From: Gammaproteobacteria bacterium
GTDB lineage: Bacteria; Pseudomonadota; Gammaproteobacteria; Ga0077536
Length of the DNA: 41,700 bases
Direction of reading: 5' to 3'
Assembly: GCA_030429865.1 (NCBI GenBank)
Contig: JAUIFX010000014.1
Coordinates: forward strand, 1 to 41,700
Below, piece by piece: positions 1 to 9,155 of this stretch. A model generated the notes under the pieces. The model saw only the letters and a program-made list of their open reading frames with translations. It was not told the DNA's origin and ran no database searches. Within the stretch, counting starts at the first letter, position 1, and each line of letters starts with the position of its first letter. A program made the translations under genes and the position numbers.

Positions 1-1
1 C

Positions 2-262
2 TCCGACCTGCTCGAGACCCTCGAACTCGAGAACCTGCTCGGCTGCGCCATGGTCAGCATCGAGGCGGCGGCGAACCGCCAGGAGAGCCGCGGCGCGCAT
101 GCCCGCGAGGACTTCCCCGATCGCGACGACGAGCAGTGGATGAAGCACACGCTGACCTGGCTGGACGATGCCGGCAAGGTCGAGTTCGATTATCGGCCGG
201 TACACATGTACACGCTCTCGGACGATATCGAAGTCATCCCTCCCAAGAAGCGCGTTTACTAA
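2..262 (+). CDS. sdhA: Succinate dehydrogenase flavoprotein subunit, C-terminal 86 residues (5' end outside window)
   Basis: This is the C-terminal end of the FAD-bearing catalytic subunit of complex II, which oxidises succinate to fumarate on the cytoplasmic face of the inner membrane. The reading frame is open from base 2. It carries the family signature [21 protein letters not shown], the helical capping region that follows the FAD domain, and ends in PPKKRVY, the usual SdhA-type tail. The upstream part of the gene, and presumably sdhC/sdhD, lie outside the window. The stop is 17 bases before sdhB, so the two are co-transcribed. An in-frame ATG at position 50 is internal and not a real start. 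Confidence 0.95.
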   Translation, partial: SDLLETLELENLLGCAMVSIEAAANRQESRGAHAREDFPDRDDEQWMKHTLTWLDDAGKVEFDYRPVHMYTLSDDIEVIPPKKRVY

Positions 263-279
263 GCGGGGCGAAAAGTCAC

Positions 280-1062
280 ATGGCCAACTTCAAACTGCCC
301 AAGAACTCCCAGATCGGCACCGGCAAGTCCTACGACCACGCCCAGGGCGCGAAGCGTTCGCGCACCTTCTCGATCTATCGCTGGGACCCGGATTCCGGCG
401 AGAACCCGCGCGTCGACCACTACCGCATCGACCTCGACAAGTGCGGGCCGATGGTGCTCGACGCGATCATCTACATCAAGAACGAGATCGACCCCAGCCT
501 GACCTTCCGGCGTTCGTGCCGCGAAGGGATCTGCGGCTCGTGCGCGATGAACATCGACGGCACCAACACGCTGGCCTGCACCAAGGCCATCGAAGACGTC
601 GCCGACGACGTCAAGATCTACCCGCTGCCGCACATGAGCGTGGTCAAGGACCTGGTGCCCGACCTCAAGCACTTCTACGCCCAGTACGCCTCGATCAAGC
701 CCTGGCTGCAATCGCAGACACCGGCGCCACCGGACAAGGAACGCCTGCAATCGAAGGAAGAGCGCGAGCAGCTCGACGGTCTCTACGAGTGCATCCTGTG
801 CGCCTGCTGCTCGACGGCCTGTCCGAGCTACTGGTGGAACAGCGACCGTTACCTGGGGCCGGCGATCCTGCTGCAGTCCTATCGCTGGCTCGCGGACAGC
901 CGCGACGAGGCGACCGGCGAGCGTCTCGACGAACTCGACGATTCGTTCCGTCTCTACCGCTGCCACACGATCATGAACTGCGCCAAGACCTGTCCCAAGG
1001 GCCTCAACCCGGCCAAGGCGATCGCCGAGATCAAGAAAATGATCGCCGCACGGTCGCTCTGA
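280..1062 (+). CDS. sdhB: Succinate dehydrogenase iron-sulfur subunit
   Basis: This 260-residue protein passes electrons from the SdhA flavin to quinone through three iron-sulfur clusters. The cluster ligands are all present: C80, C85, C88 and C100 for the 2Fe-2S centre (motif [14 protein letters not shown]), C171/C174/C177 then C181-P for the first part of the ferredoxin-like domain, and C228, C234 and C238-P for the second part. The start is the ATG in [10 protein letters not shown]. An upstream in-frame ATG at 136 lies inside sdhA in another frame and is rejected. The length matches the family. It follows sdhA closely and precedes the complex II assembly factor sdhE. Confidence 0.97.
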   Translation: MANFKLPKNSQIGTGKSYDHAQGAKRSRTFSIYRWDPDSGENPRVDHYRIDLDKCGPMVLDAIIYIKNEIDPSLTFRRSCREGICGSCAMNIDGTNTLACTKAIEDVADDVKIYPLPHMSVVKDLVPDLKHFYAQYASIKPWLQSQTPAPPDKERLQSKEEREQLDGLYECILCACCSTACPSYWWNSDRYLGPAILLQSYRWLADSRDEATGERLDELDDSFRLYRCHTIMNCAKTCPKGLNPAKAIAEIKKMIAARSL

Positions 1063-1120
1063 GCGCGCGGCGGCTGGGATCGATTCGACCGCGCGGGACT
1101 CCGTCGGGCAGGCTGCCGTC

Positions 1121-1360
1121 ATGAGCGAAGCACAACGCAAGCGACTGCGCTGGCGCTGCCGCCGCGGGATGCGCGAGCTCGACGTGCTGCTCGAGCCCTG
1201 GTTCGATCGGCACGCCGCGGACATGGACGCCGCCGAGCTCGATGTCCTCGAGCGATTTCTCGATTCGAGCGACATGGATCTCTACGCCTGGATGACCGGG
1301 CGCGGCCGTCCCGACGAAGCCGCGTTCGCCGCGCTCGTCGATCGCATTCGCGCGCCGTGA
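1121..1360 (+). CDS. sdhE: FAD assembly factor SdhE (YgfY/SDHAF2 family)
   Basis: This is a small cytoplasmic flavinylation factor that promotes covalent attachment of FAD to SdhA. It is 79 residues, the usual size, and is helical and charged. The family signature RGMRELD, with the conserved R-G-x-x-E, lies at residues 15-21. Its position directly after sdhB and before ygfZ fits a complex II maturation role. The final TGA (1358-1360) overlaps the GTG start of ygfZ (1357-1359) as GTGA, which suggests translational coupling. Confidence 0.93.
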   Translation: MSEAQRKRLRWRCRRGMRELDVLLEPWFDRHAADMDAAELDVLERFLDSSDMDLYAWMTGRGRPDEAAFAALVDRIRAP

Positions 1361-2331
1361 ACGAGACGCGCGTGTTCCCCGCCCGCCTCGCCGACACCGC
1401 GGCGTCGTGCGAGGACGGGCGCATCCTGGCCTTCGGCGATGCCGTGCGCGAAGCCGCCGCGGCCGCATGCGCGCCGACCCGCGCGCCGCGTGGGGACCTT
1501 GCGGTCGTCGCGGTGAACGGCGCCGACGCGCGTGATTTTCTGCATGCCCAGGTCGCGGCGAACCTGAAAGCGCTCGAGCCGGGGCACGGCGTGCTCACCG
1601 CCTGGTGCTCGCCGAAAGGCCGCGTGCTGTTCCTGATCACCGTGATAGCGGATGGCGACGGCGGCTTTCGCCTGCTGGTCGCGCGCGAACAGGCGGAAGC
1701 GCTGGCCAGGCGGCTGCGCATGTTCGTGCTGCGCGCCGCGGTCACGGTCGACCAACTCGCCGACCACGGCGTGATTGCCCTCGATGACACCGGCATCCCG
1801 CCCAGCCTGCCAGAGGACGTGCTCGCCGCCGCCGACGCCGCCGGACGGACCTGGCTGACCGGCCCGGGGACGAGTCTCGCCGCTTGCTGGGACTCCCTGC
1901 CCGGGACGCCGGTCGGCGAATTCGCGGCGAGCCTGGCCGACATCCGCCGGCGCCGGCCGCGCCTGGCGCCGGAACTCGCCGAGCAGTTCCTGCCACAGGA
2001 GCTCGATCTCGACGCACACGCCGGTGTCAGCTTCGACAAGGGCTGCTACCCGGGTCAGGAAATCATTGCCCGCGTGCGCTTCCGCGGCAGCGTGAAACGA
2101 CGCCTCGCCCACCTGTTGTTCGAGGGCACGGTGCCGCCGCCGCCCGGCACCCGATTGCTCGCGGCCGGCGCCGATACCGCTCGCGGCACCGTGCTGCTGG
2201 CGGCGCAACGCGACGCGGCCCACGGCGAGCTGCTTTGCGTCCTCGACCTCGAAGCGGCCGACGTGAGGCTATCCGACCAGCCCGACGTGCCGCTCGAACG
2301 CGCCGCCGACGGAGATGAACCGGACGCCTGA
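1357..2331 (+). CDS. ygfZ: YgfZ folate-binding, iron-sulfur cluster maintenance protein
   Basis: This is a GcvT-like aminomethyltransferase-fold protein that binds folate and supports certain iron-sulfur enzymes. The diagnostic motif KGCYPGQE, with its conserved cysteine, is at about residues 228-235, followed by IIARVRFRG. Length 324. The GTG start overlaps the sdhE stop by four bases (GTGA). Its place after sdhE suits a shared role in maturing succinate dehydrogenase. The last 17 bases overlap the next gene, so this is a compact operon. Confidence 0.92.
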   Translation: MNETRVFPARLADTAASCEDGRILAFGDAVREAAAAACAPTRAPRGDLAVVAVNGADARDFLHAQVAANLKALEPGHGVLTAWCSPKGRVLFLITVIADGDGGFRLLVAREQAEALARRLRMFVLRAAVTVDQLADHGVIALDDTGIPPSLPEDVLAAADAAGRTWLTGPGTSLAACWDSLPGTPVGEFAASLADIRRRRPRLAPELAEQFLPQELDLDAHAGVSFDKGCYPGQEIIARVRFRGSVKRRLAHLLFEGTVPPPPGTRLLAAGADTARGTVLLAAQRDAAHGELLCVLDLEAADVRLSDQPDVPLERAADGDEPDA

Positions 2332-3340
2332 GCACGGCGCCGGCGCGGACGTGCACGGCCGCGTCGTGCAGCGTACCGACTTCGTCCCCGCTCGGTGGCT
2401 GCCCGGACCGCACCTGCCAACCATCTGGGCCAGCCTGTGCCGCCGCCCACCACCGCTCGCGCTCACGTTCGAACACCTCGATCTGCCCGACGGCGACTTT
2501 CTCGAGCTCGCCTGGGCGGGACCGGCCGACGCACCGGTCGTGATCATCCTGCACGGCCTCGAAGGCAGTCACGGCTCGAGCTACGCGCGCGCGCTGCTCG
2601 CCGGGCTGGACGCCGCCGGGCTGCGTGGCGTGGTGCTGCAGTTCCGTGGCTGCAGCGGGCGGCCGAACCGGCTCGATCGCAGCTATCACTCCGGCGATAC
2701 GGGCGACCTCGATTACCTCGTGAAGCTGATCGAGCGGCGCTCGGGACGCCCGCCCTGCGCGGTGGTCGGCTACTCGCTGGGCGGCAACGTGACGCTCAAG
2801 TGGCTGGGCGAGCGCGGCGCCGCCGCACCGGTGACGACGGCGGTGGCGGTCTCCGTGCCGTTCGATCTCGGCGCCTGCGCGGACTACCTCGACCAGGGCT
2901 TCTCGCGGCTCTACCAGCACCGCCTGGTCGGCAGCATGCGGCGCAAGTTCGCCACCAAGTTCGCCTCGCGCCCCGCCCCCATCGACCCCGGTGCGCTGCA
3001 CCGGCTGCGCAGCTTCCGCGCCTTCGACGACGCCGTCACCGCGCCGCTGCACGGCTTTCGCGACGCGGTCGATTACTACGAGCGCGCCAGCTGCCGGCCA
3101 TTCCTGCGCCACATCGCGGTGCCGACGCTGATCGTCCACGCCGACGACGATCCGTTCGTGCCGCCGAGCGCGATTCCGCAGGCGGCGGAACTCGCGCCGC
3201 CGGTCACGCTCGAACTCACGCGGGGCGGCGGCCACGTCGCCTTCCTCAGCGGCCGGGTACCGTGGCGTTCGCATTACTGGTGCGAGGCCCGCATCGTCTC
3301 GCACCTGATCGAGACCATCGCACCCCGGCCGGCAGCGTAG
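2315..3340 (+). CDS. YheT-type alpha/beta hydrolase
   Basis: This is a 341-residue alpha/beta-hydrolase of the YheT/ABHD1-3 family (COG0429). The catalytic triad is visible: nucleophile S154 in GYSLGGN, an acidic residue in HADDDP (D277-D279), and H307 in GGGHVAF. The oxyanion region LHGLEGS is present, as is the family-typical N-terminal block with WLPGPHLPTIW. The natural substrate of bacterial members is not settled; eukaryotic relatives act on lipids and esters. The start overlaps the end of ygfZ by 17 bases, so the gene is translated from the sdh-linked operon. Confidence 0.88.
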   Translation: MNRTPEHGAGADVHGRVVQRTDFVPARWLPGPHLPTIWASLCRRPPPLALTFEHLDLPDGDFLELAWAGPADAPVVIILHGLEGSHGSSYARALLAGLDAAGLRGVVLQFRGCSGRPNRLDRSYHSGDTGDLDYLVKLIERRSGRPPCAVVGYSLGGNVTLKWLGERGAAAPVTTAVAVSVPFDLGACADYLDQGFSRLYQHRLVGSMRRKFATKFASRPAPIDPGALHRLRSFRAFDDAVTAPLHGFRDAVDYYERASCRPFLRHIAVPTLIVHADDDPFVPPSAIPQAAELAPPVTLELTRGGGHVAFLSGRVPWRSHYWCEARIVSHLIETIAPRPAA

Positions 3341-3419
3341 AATAGCGCCGGCCGACCGCCGCCGTGCACGCGTTCGCGGCGGTCGCCGCTCTGCTACCAC
3401 ACCGCGAGGAGAGTCCGTT

Positions 3420-3917
3420 TTGTCGCTGAGCCCACGCTTGTTGTTCGCCGCCACCGCGCTCGCCTGCGCCGGCCTGCTCGCCTACGGTTACTACCTGCAA
3501 TACCACGACGGCCTCGAGCCCTGCCCGATGTGCATCTTCCAGCGCCTGTGCTTCATGGGCGTGCTGGTCATCTGCACAATCGGCGCGATCCACGGCCCGC
3601 GCGGCGCCGGTCGCCTGGTCTACGGTGGCCTGACCGTGCTGGCCGCGCTCGTCGGCGGCGGTATCGCCGCGCGCCAGGTCTGGCTGCAGCACCTGCCCGA
3701 AGACCGCGTGCCCGCCTGCGGCCCGGGTCTCGAGTACATGCTCGAGATGTATCCCCTGGCAGACGTCATCCGCAAGGCGCTGCGCGGCAGCGGTGACTGC
3801 GCCCTCGTCGACTGGACGTTTCTCGGCCTGTCGATTGCCGAATGGTCACTCGCCTGCTTCACGCTCATCGTCATCATCCACCTGCACCAGCTCGTGCGCG
3901 GCGCGCGTGCGCGCTGA
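3420..3917 (+). CDS. dsbB: Disulfide bond formation protein DsbB
   Basis: This inner-membrane protein re-oxidises periplasmic DsbA and passes the electrons to quinone. It is 165 residues with four hydrophobic segments. It has the two periplasmic cysteine pairs of the family: C35-P-M-C38 in the first loop, and C100 (VPACGPG) with C127 (GDCALV) in the second. The start is TTG at 3420, preceded by the strong Shine-Dalgarno GAGGAGAG at about 3406-3413, which fixes the choice. The 79 bases upstream, after the YheT stop, include TAGAAT near 3338, a possible -10 element without a convincing -35 box. Confidence 0.94.
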   Translation: MSLSPRLLFAATALACAGLLAYGYYLQYHDGLEPCPMCIFQRLCFMGVLVICTIGAIHGPRGAGRLVYGGLTVLAALVGGGIAARQVWLQHLPEDRVPACGPGLEYMLEMYPLADVIRKALRGSGDCALVDWTFLGLSIAEWSLACFTLIVIIHLHQLVRGARAR

Positions 3918-3929
3918 GGGAGGCGAATC

Positions 3930-4472
3930 ATGCCCGTTGCCCTGAACCGGTTCTGCACCGTCCCCTTCCTGCTCCTGATCCTGCTCGCCACCACCGCGCT
4001 TACGAGCCACGCCGCGGACGACGCCTTCGGCGCCAGCCCGTTGGCCGGTGTCGCGAGCGTGCAGGTCGCGATCAGCGGCGTACCCGACGAGTTCGCGCGC
4101 TACGGCCTGACCGCGAGCGAGATGCGCGAGCGCGTTACTGCCCAGCTCTCGCGTTACGGCCTGCCGGTAGTCGACGCGGCCCAGGCGGCGCGCGAACCCG
4201 ACGCCGCGCGGCTCGACGTACGCTTCGATGCCAACCGCAACCCTTACGCGTTCTACCACTACGGCATCTCGCTGCGCCTGCTGCGCAAGCTGCCGCTGGG
4301 CGAGGCCGCCGCCGGCTTCGTCGCCACCGAGGTATGGTCGGCCGGCCAGCACGGCATCATCGAGCCGGCCGACATGAAGCCCATCTACGGTTATCTCGAC
4401 GCGCTCGTCGAACGCTTCGTCGCGGCGCACGGACGCGACAACCCCGGCAACGCGACCGCGATGCTGCGCTGA
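3930..4472 (+). CDS. Secreted protein of unknown function
   Basis: This 180-residue protein begins with a clear Sec signal peptide: a hydrophobic stretch at about residues 11-23, then TSHAAD, suggesting cleavage after SHA near residue 28. I do not recognise the mature part. It looks like a mixed alpha/beta domain, with a basic segment around YGISLRLLRKLPLG and then a strand-like segment (FVATEVWSAGQHG), somewhat like small periplasmic domains that assemble with outer-membrane or lipid systems. That is only an impression. GGGAGGCG lies just upstream of the ATG. It follows dsbB by 12 bases and may be co-transcribed with it. It is convergent with maeB, with only two bases between the stops and no visible terminator. 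Confidence 0.75.
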   Translation: MPVALNRFCTVPFLLLILLATTALTSHAADDAFGASPLAGVASVQVAISGVPDEFARYGLTASEMRERVTAQLSRYGLPVVDAAQAAREPDAARLDVRFDANRNPYAFYHYGISLRLLRKLPLGEAAAGFVATEVWSAGQHGIIEPADMKPIYGYLDALVERFVAAHGRDNPGNATAMLR

Positions 4473-4474
4473 AC

Positions 4475-6763
4475 TCAGCCGTCCGCGGCGGCGAGCTGGG
4501 CATCGACCACCGCCAGTGCACTCATGTTGATGATGCGGCGTACCGTCGCCGACGTCGCGAGAATGTGCGCCGGGTAGCGGCAGCCGAGCAGGATCGGCCC
4601 GACGGCAACGCCCTCGCCGAGCACGGTGAGCAGGTTGAGCGCGATGTTGGCCGCATCCATGTTCGGCATCACGAGGAGGTTGGCCTGCCCCTTGAGATCG
4701 GAGTCGAGCAGCGCCTTGTCGCGGATCGCCTGGACCAGCGCGGCATCGGCCTGCAGTTCGCCGTCGATCTCCAGACCCGGCGCCATCTCGCGCACCAGGG
4801 CGAGCGCCGCGCGCATCTTGAGCGCGCCCGGGCTGTTGCTCGTGCCGAAGTTCGAATGCGACAACAGGGCCGCCTTCGGCACCACGCCGAAGCGCTGTAC
4901 CTGCTCGGCCGCGAGCACCGTCGTGTGCGCGACCTGCTCCGGACTCGGGTCGTCATGGACGTAGGCGTCACAGAGAAAATACGTCCCCTTGCGCAACACG
5001 AGCACGTTCAACGCGGCCATGTCGAGTACGGCATCGCGCGCGCCGAGCAGCTGGCGCACATGCACCAGGTGATCGTGGTACTCACCGACCATGCCGCACA
5101 GCATCGCGTCGGCGGCACCGCGGCGCACCAGCATCGCCGCGATGACGGTGGTGTTGGAGCGCATCACGTCGCGCGCGTCCTGCTGTGAAACGCCCTTGCG
5201 TTTCATGATCTCGTGGTAGGCCTCGGCGTACTCGCGGTAGCGGCGGTCCGACTCGGGATTGACGACCTCGAAATCGCTGCCCGGCTGCATGCGCAGGCCG
5301 AGTTCACGGATGCGCTTGGCAATCACGCGTGGCCGCCCGATCAGGATCGGCTGCGCGATGGCATCGTCGACGACCGACTGCACGGCGCGCAGCACGGTCG
5401 GGTCTTCACCGTCCGCGTAGGCGAGCCGCTTGCGCTCCTGCTTGGCGCGCTCGTAGAGCGGACGCATCAACAGCACCGATTGGAAGACGAAGCGCGAGAG
5501 CTGCTCGCGGTAGGCGCGCAGGCTCGCCAGGGGGCGGGTGGCGACGCCGCTCGTCATCGCCGCCTGCGCGACGGCAGGTGCGAGTTCGGTGATGAGGCGC
5601 GGATCGAAAGGTTTCGGAATCAGGTAGTCCGGCCCGAAGCGCAGTGCGTCACCGCCGTAGGCGGCGAGCACGACGTCGGACGCCTCCTGCTTGGTCAGGC
5701 GCGCGAGCGCGTGCACGCACGCCAGCTTCATCTCCTCGGTGATCGTCGTCGCGCCGACATCGAGCGCGCCGCGAAACAGGTAGGGGAAACACAGGACGTT
5801 GTTGACCTGGTTCGGGTAGTCCGAGCGCCCCGTCGCGACGACCGCGTCCGGCTTCGCGCGCCGCGCCGCTTCCGGCCAGATCTCGGGCGTCGGGTTGGCC
5901 AGCGCGAGGATCAGCGGGCGCTCGCTCATGCTCGCGACCATGTCCTCGCTGAGGACGCCGCCCGCGGACAGGCCGAGGAAGATGTCGGCGCCGACGATCG
6001 CCTCGGCCAGCGTGCGGTGCTCGGTCGCGCGGGCGAAGAAGGCCTTGTGCTCGTCCATCTCCTCGACACGCCCCTCGTAGATGACGCCCGCGCGATCGGT
6101 GACGAGGATGTTGTCGCGCGGCAGGCCGAGCTGGTCGAGCAGGCGCAGGCAGGCGATCGCGGCCGCACCGGCGCCGGAGGCGACCAGGCGCACGTCGGCG
6201 ATGTCGCGCTCGGCCAGGGTCAGCCAGTTGAGGATCGCCGCGGCGGCGATGATCGCCGTGCCGTGCTGGTCGTCGTGGAAGACCGGGATGCGCACGCGGT
6301 CCTTGAGTTTCTGTTCGACGAAGAAGCACTCCGGTGCCTTGATGTCTTCGAGGTTGATGCCGCCGAATGTCGGCTCCAGGCTTGCGATGACGTCGACCAG
6401 GCGATCGGGATCGTCTTCGTCGATCTCGATGTCGAAGACATCGATACCGGCGAACTTCTTGAACAGCACCGCCTTGCCTTCCATCACCGGCTTGGCGGCA
6501 AGCGGGCCGATGCTGCCGAGGCCGAGCACGGCGCTGCCGTTGGTGATCACCGCGACCAGGTTGCCGCGCGCGGTGTACAGCGGCGCGGTATTGGGATCGG
6601 CCGCGATGGCCTCGCAGGGCGCCGCGACGCCGGGCGAATAGGCCAGGGCAAGGTCGTTCTGGTTGGCGAGCGGCTTGGTCGGGGCGATCTCGATCTTGCC
6701 CGGCCGTGGCAGCTCGTGATATTCGAGCGCCCGCGCCTCGAAGTTGTCGTCCTTCGCGTTCAA
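4475..6763 (-). CDS. maeB: NADP-dependent malic enzyme (malic enzyme-phosphotransacetylase fusion)
   Basis: This is the large MaeB-type malic enzyme, which decarboxylates malate to pyruvate with NADP. It is 762 residues: an N-terminal malic enzyme part (about 1-430) with [11 protein letters not shown], the catalytic-region [14 protein letters not shown] and FHDDQHGTA, and a Rossmann region around [14 protein letters not shown], followed by a phosphotransacetylase-like C-terminal domain (about 440-762) that is usually regulatory and responds to acetyl-CoA. The best start is TTG at 6763, with GGAGGACGAG upstream. It is monocistronic, between the dsbB group and ffh. Confidence 0.95.
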   Translation of the reverse strand: MNAKDDNFEARALEYHELPRPGKIEIAPTKPLANQNDLALAYSPGVAAPCEAIAADPNTAPLYTARGNLVAVITNGSAVLGLGSIGPLAAKPVMEGKAVLFKKFAGIDVFDIEIDEDDPDRLVDVIASLEPTFGGINLEDIKAPECFFVEQKLKDRVRIPVFHDDQHGTAIIAAAAILNWLTLAERDIADVRLVASGAGAAAIACLRLLDQLGLPRDNILVTDRAGVIYEGRVEEMDEHKAFFARATEHRTLAEAIVGADIFLGLSAGGVLSEDMVASMSERPLILALANPTPEIWPEAARRAKPDAVVATGRSDYPNQVNNVLCFPYLFRGALDVGATTITEEMKLACVHALARLTKQEASDVVLAAYGGDALRFGPDYLIPKPFDPRLITELAPAVAQAAMTSGVATRPLASLRAYREQLSRFVFQSVLLMRPLYERAKQERKRLAYADGEDPTVLRAVQSVVDDAIAQPILIGRPRVIAKRIRELGLRMQPGSDFEVVNPESDRRYREYAEAYHEIMKRKGVSQQDARDVMRSNTTVIAAMLVRRGAADAMLCGMVGEYHDHLVHVRQLLGARDAVLDMAALNVLVLRKGTYFLCDAYVHDDPSPEQVAHTTVLAAEQVQRFGVVPKAALLSHSNFGTSNSPGALKMRAALALVREMAPGLEIDGELQADAALVQAIRDKALLDSDLKGQANLLVMPNMDAANIALNLLTVLGEGVAVGPILLGCRYPAHILATSATVRRIINMSALAVVDAQLAAADG

Positions 6764-6864
6764 CGGCTCGTCCTCCGATCGGAAACGGTAAAGCGGCGAC
6801 GCGGCGCGCGGCCCGTCGGGCTACGCCGCGGCGCGGACGGCAAGGCCCTCGGCCCGGGGCCGCG

Positions 6865-8229
6865 CTACTGCATCGGGAAACCGGGCGGCAACTGGCCGCG
6901 CATACCGCGCATCATGTTCTTCAGTCCGCCCTTCTTGCTCAGCTTCTTCATCATCTTCTGCATCTGGTCGAACTGCTTGAGCAACTTGTTGACGTCCTGC
7001 ACCTGGGTGCCGGAACCAGCCGCGATGCGCCGCTTGCGCGACGCCTTAATGACCGCCGGAAAGCGGCGCTCGTGCGGGGTCATCGAGTCGATGATCGCGG
7101 CAAGGCGCACGAATTCCTTGTCGTTGACCCGCTCACGTACGTTGTCCGGCAGGTTGTTCATGCCCGGCAGCTTGCCGAGCATCGCCGACATGCCGCCCAT
7201 GTTGTTCATCTGGTCGAGCTGGTCGCGGAAATCCTGCAGGTCGAAGCCCTTGCCCTTCTTGAGCTTCTCGGCGACCTTCATCGCCTTGTCCTGGTCGACC
7301 TTCTGCTCGACCTCCTCGATCAGCGACAGCACGTCGCCCATGCCGAGGATGCGCGAGGCCATGCGATCGGGATAGAAAGGCTCGAGGGCGTCGGTTTTCT
7401 CGCCCGTACCGAGGAACTTGATCGGCTTGCCGGTGACGCGGCGCACCGACAGCGCGGCGCCGCCGCGCGCGTCGCCGTCGCTCTTGGTCAGCACCACGCC
7501 CGTCAGCGGCAGCGCCTCGTTGAAGGCCCGCGCCGTCTGCACCGCGTCCTGGCCCATCATGCTGTCGATGACGAACAGCGTCTCGTGCGGCGCCACGGCG
7601 GCATGGATGCGCTGTATCTCGGCCATCATCTCGGCGTCGATGGCGAGACGGCCGGCGGTATCGACGATGAGCACGTCATCGAAGCCGCGACGCGCGGCGC
7701 CGAGCGCGGCGAGCGCGATGTCCTCGGGCTGCTGGCTGACGTCGCTCGGGTAGTAGTTGGCACCGATCTCCGCGGCCAGCACGCGCAGCTGCTCGATGGC
7801 GGCGGGGCGGTGCACGTCGCAGCTGACCAGGCCGACCTGCTTGCGCTCGTGCTGCATCAGGCGCCGCGCCAGCTTGGCCGTCGTGGTGGTCTTGCCGGAA
7901 CCCTGCAGGCCCGCCATCAACACCACTACCGGCGCCTGCGCGGCCAGGTCGAGCGCGCTGTTGGCCTCGCCCATGAGCGCGGTCAGCTCGTCGCGCACGA
8001 CACGAATGAACGCCTGGCCGGGCGTCAGCGTCCCGATCACCTCCTGGCCCAGGGCCCGCTCGCGCACCGCGGCAAGGAAGTCCTTGGTGACGTCGAGGCC
8101 GACGTCGGCCTCGAGCAGCGCGATGCGCACCTCGCGCAGGGTCTCGTCGATATTCTCCTCGGTCAGGCGCGCACGCCCGGAGAGATTCTTGACGACTGCG
8201 CTCAGACGATCCGTGAGATTCTGGAACAT
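6865..8229 (-). CDS. ffh: Signal recognition particle GTPase Ffh
   Basis: This is the protein part of SRP, which binds signal anchors on the ribosome and delivers them to FtsY. It is 454 residues with three domains: an N-domain (about 1-90), a G-domain with Walker A GLQGSGKTTTTAKLA (about 107-121), the DTAGR box and TKSDGDARGG, and a methionine-rich M-domain (from about 320) ending MRGQLPPGFPMQ. It is divergent from the ypjD-like gene. On the minus strand the shared 116-base gap contains TTACAATG near 8290, a possible -10 element without a good -35 partner. Confidence 0.97.
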   Translation of the reverse strand: MFQNLTDRLSAVVKNLSGRARLTEENIDETLREVRIALLEADVGLDVTKDFLAAVRERALGQEVIGTLTPGQAFIRVVRDELTALMGEANSALDLAAQAPVVVLMAGLQGSGKTTTTAKLARRLMQHERKQVGLVSCDVHRPAAIEQLRVLAAEIGANYYPSDVSQQPEDIALAALGAARRGFDDVLIVDTAGRLAIDAEMMAEIQRIHAAVAPHETLFVIDSMMGQDAVQTARAFNEALPLTGVVLTKSDGDARGGAALSVRRVTGKPIKFLGTGEKTDALEPFYPDRMASRILGMGDVLSLIEEVEQKVDQDKAMKVAEKLKKGKGFDLQDFRDQLDQMNNMGGMSAMLGKLPGMNNLPDNVRERVNDKEFVRLAAIIDSMTPHERRFPAVIKASRKRRIAAGSGTQVQDVNKLLKQFDQMQKMMKKLSKKGGLKNMMRGMRGQLPPGFPMQ

Positions 8230-8345
8230 ACTGTATTGGCTCGGGAATTTGCTTCGGACGGCGGCACGGGGCAGGCCGCCGCGCGCTTCATTGTAAGGGG
8301 CAATTATGCCATCATCCCCAACCCCATGACTGCCGCCGCGCTACC

Positions 8346-9146
8346 ATGAACATGGTCCTCTTCGGACTCGTCGCGATCGGGTTGTACATCACCGCCGCGA
8401 TACGCGCTTCGACGGGTCCGGCGGCCGCCCACGAGGGCTACACCCTGCGCTCGGCGACCGGCCTGCTCGCCCTGCTCGCCCTGCTCGCCCACGCCGCGAC
8501 ACTCTACCCGCTCACGGTCACCGGGCACGGCGTCAACCTCGGCGTTTTCGCCGCGGCGTCGCTCGTCGCCTGGCTGGTCGCCGGCGTCGCCGTGCTCGCC
8601 ACGGCGCGCCGCCCGCGCGGCAGCCTGTCGGTCGTGATCCTGCCCTTCGCCGCGATCGTCGTCGCCCTGTCGCTGATCTTCTCGCAGCCTCACCTGGTGG
8701 TGCACGCCTCGCCCGGCATCGCGCTGCACATCGCGCTGTCCCTGATCGCCTACGCCCTGTTCGCCATTGCCGCGCTGCAGGCGCTCTACTACGCCTTCGC
8801 CGAGCACCGCCTGAAAGCCCATCACCCGGTGATGGGCTTTCTGCCGCCGTTGACGGTGATGGAACGGACCATGTTCCAGCTCACCGGCATCGCCTTCGTG
8901 CTGCTCAGTGTCGGCCTCGCCGTCGGCGCGCTGTACATCGAGGACATTCGCGGCCAGCACCTCGCACACAAGATCGTCTTCTCGTTGCTCGCCTGGCTGA
9001 CCTTCGCCGTACTCCTCGCCGGCCGCCACTGGCGCCGCTGGCGCGGCCGCCAGGCGGTCAAGTACATCATCGTCGGCTTCGTCCTGCTCGCGCTCGGCTT
9101 CTTCGGCTCGAAGATCGCGCTCGAGCTGATCCTGCAGCGCGCCTGA
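8346..9146 (+). CDS. YpjD-like cytochrome c assembly family membrane protein
   Basis: This 266-residue protein has about eight predicted membrane segments of the CcsA/CcmC-like (PF01578) family. The family-typical core lies around HIALSLIAYALFAIAALQALYYAF. YpjD proteins sit next to ffh in many gammaproteobacteria, as here, and are commonly associated with CorB/CorC-type proteins, which also follow here. Its biochemical role is unclear; a heme-handling function is only inferred from the fold. The first ATG, at 8346, is taken. Ten bases separate the stop from the GTG of the next gene, so the two form an operon. Confidence 0.85.
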   Translation: MNMVLFGLVAIGLYITAAIRASTGPAAAHEGYTLRSATGLLALLALLAHAATLYPLTVTGHGVNLGVFAAASLVAWLVAGVAVLATARRPRGSLSVVILPFAAIVVALSLIFSQPHLVVHASPGIALHIALSLIAYALFAIAALQALYYAFAEHRLKAHHPVMGFLPPLTVMERTMFQLTGIAFVLLSVGLAVGALYIEDIRGQHLAHKIVFSLLAWLTFAVLLAGRHWRRWRGRQAVKYIIVGFVLLALGFFGSKIALELILQRA

Positions 9147-9155
9147 GCGCTAGCG

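Noticed and set aside
5213-7375. Plus-strand open frame of 720 codons opposite maeB and ffh
   Set aside because: maeB and ffh have unmistakable family sequences on the minus strand, so this is a shadow.
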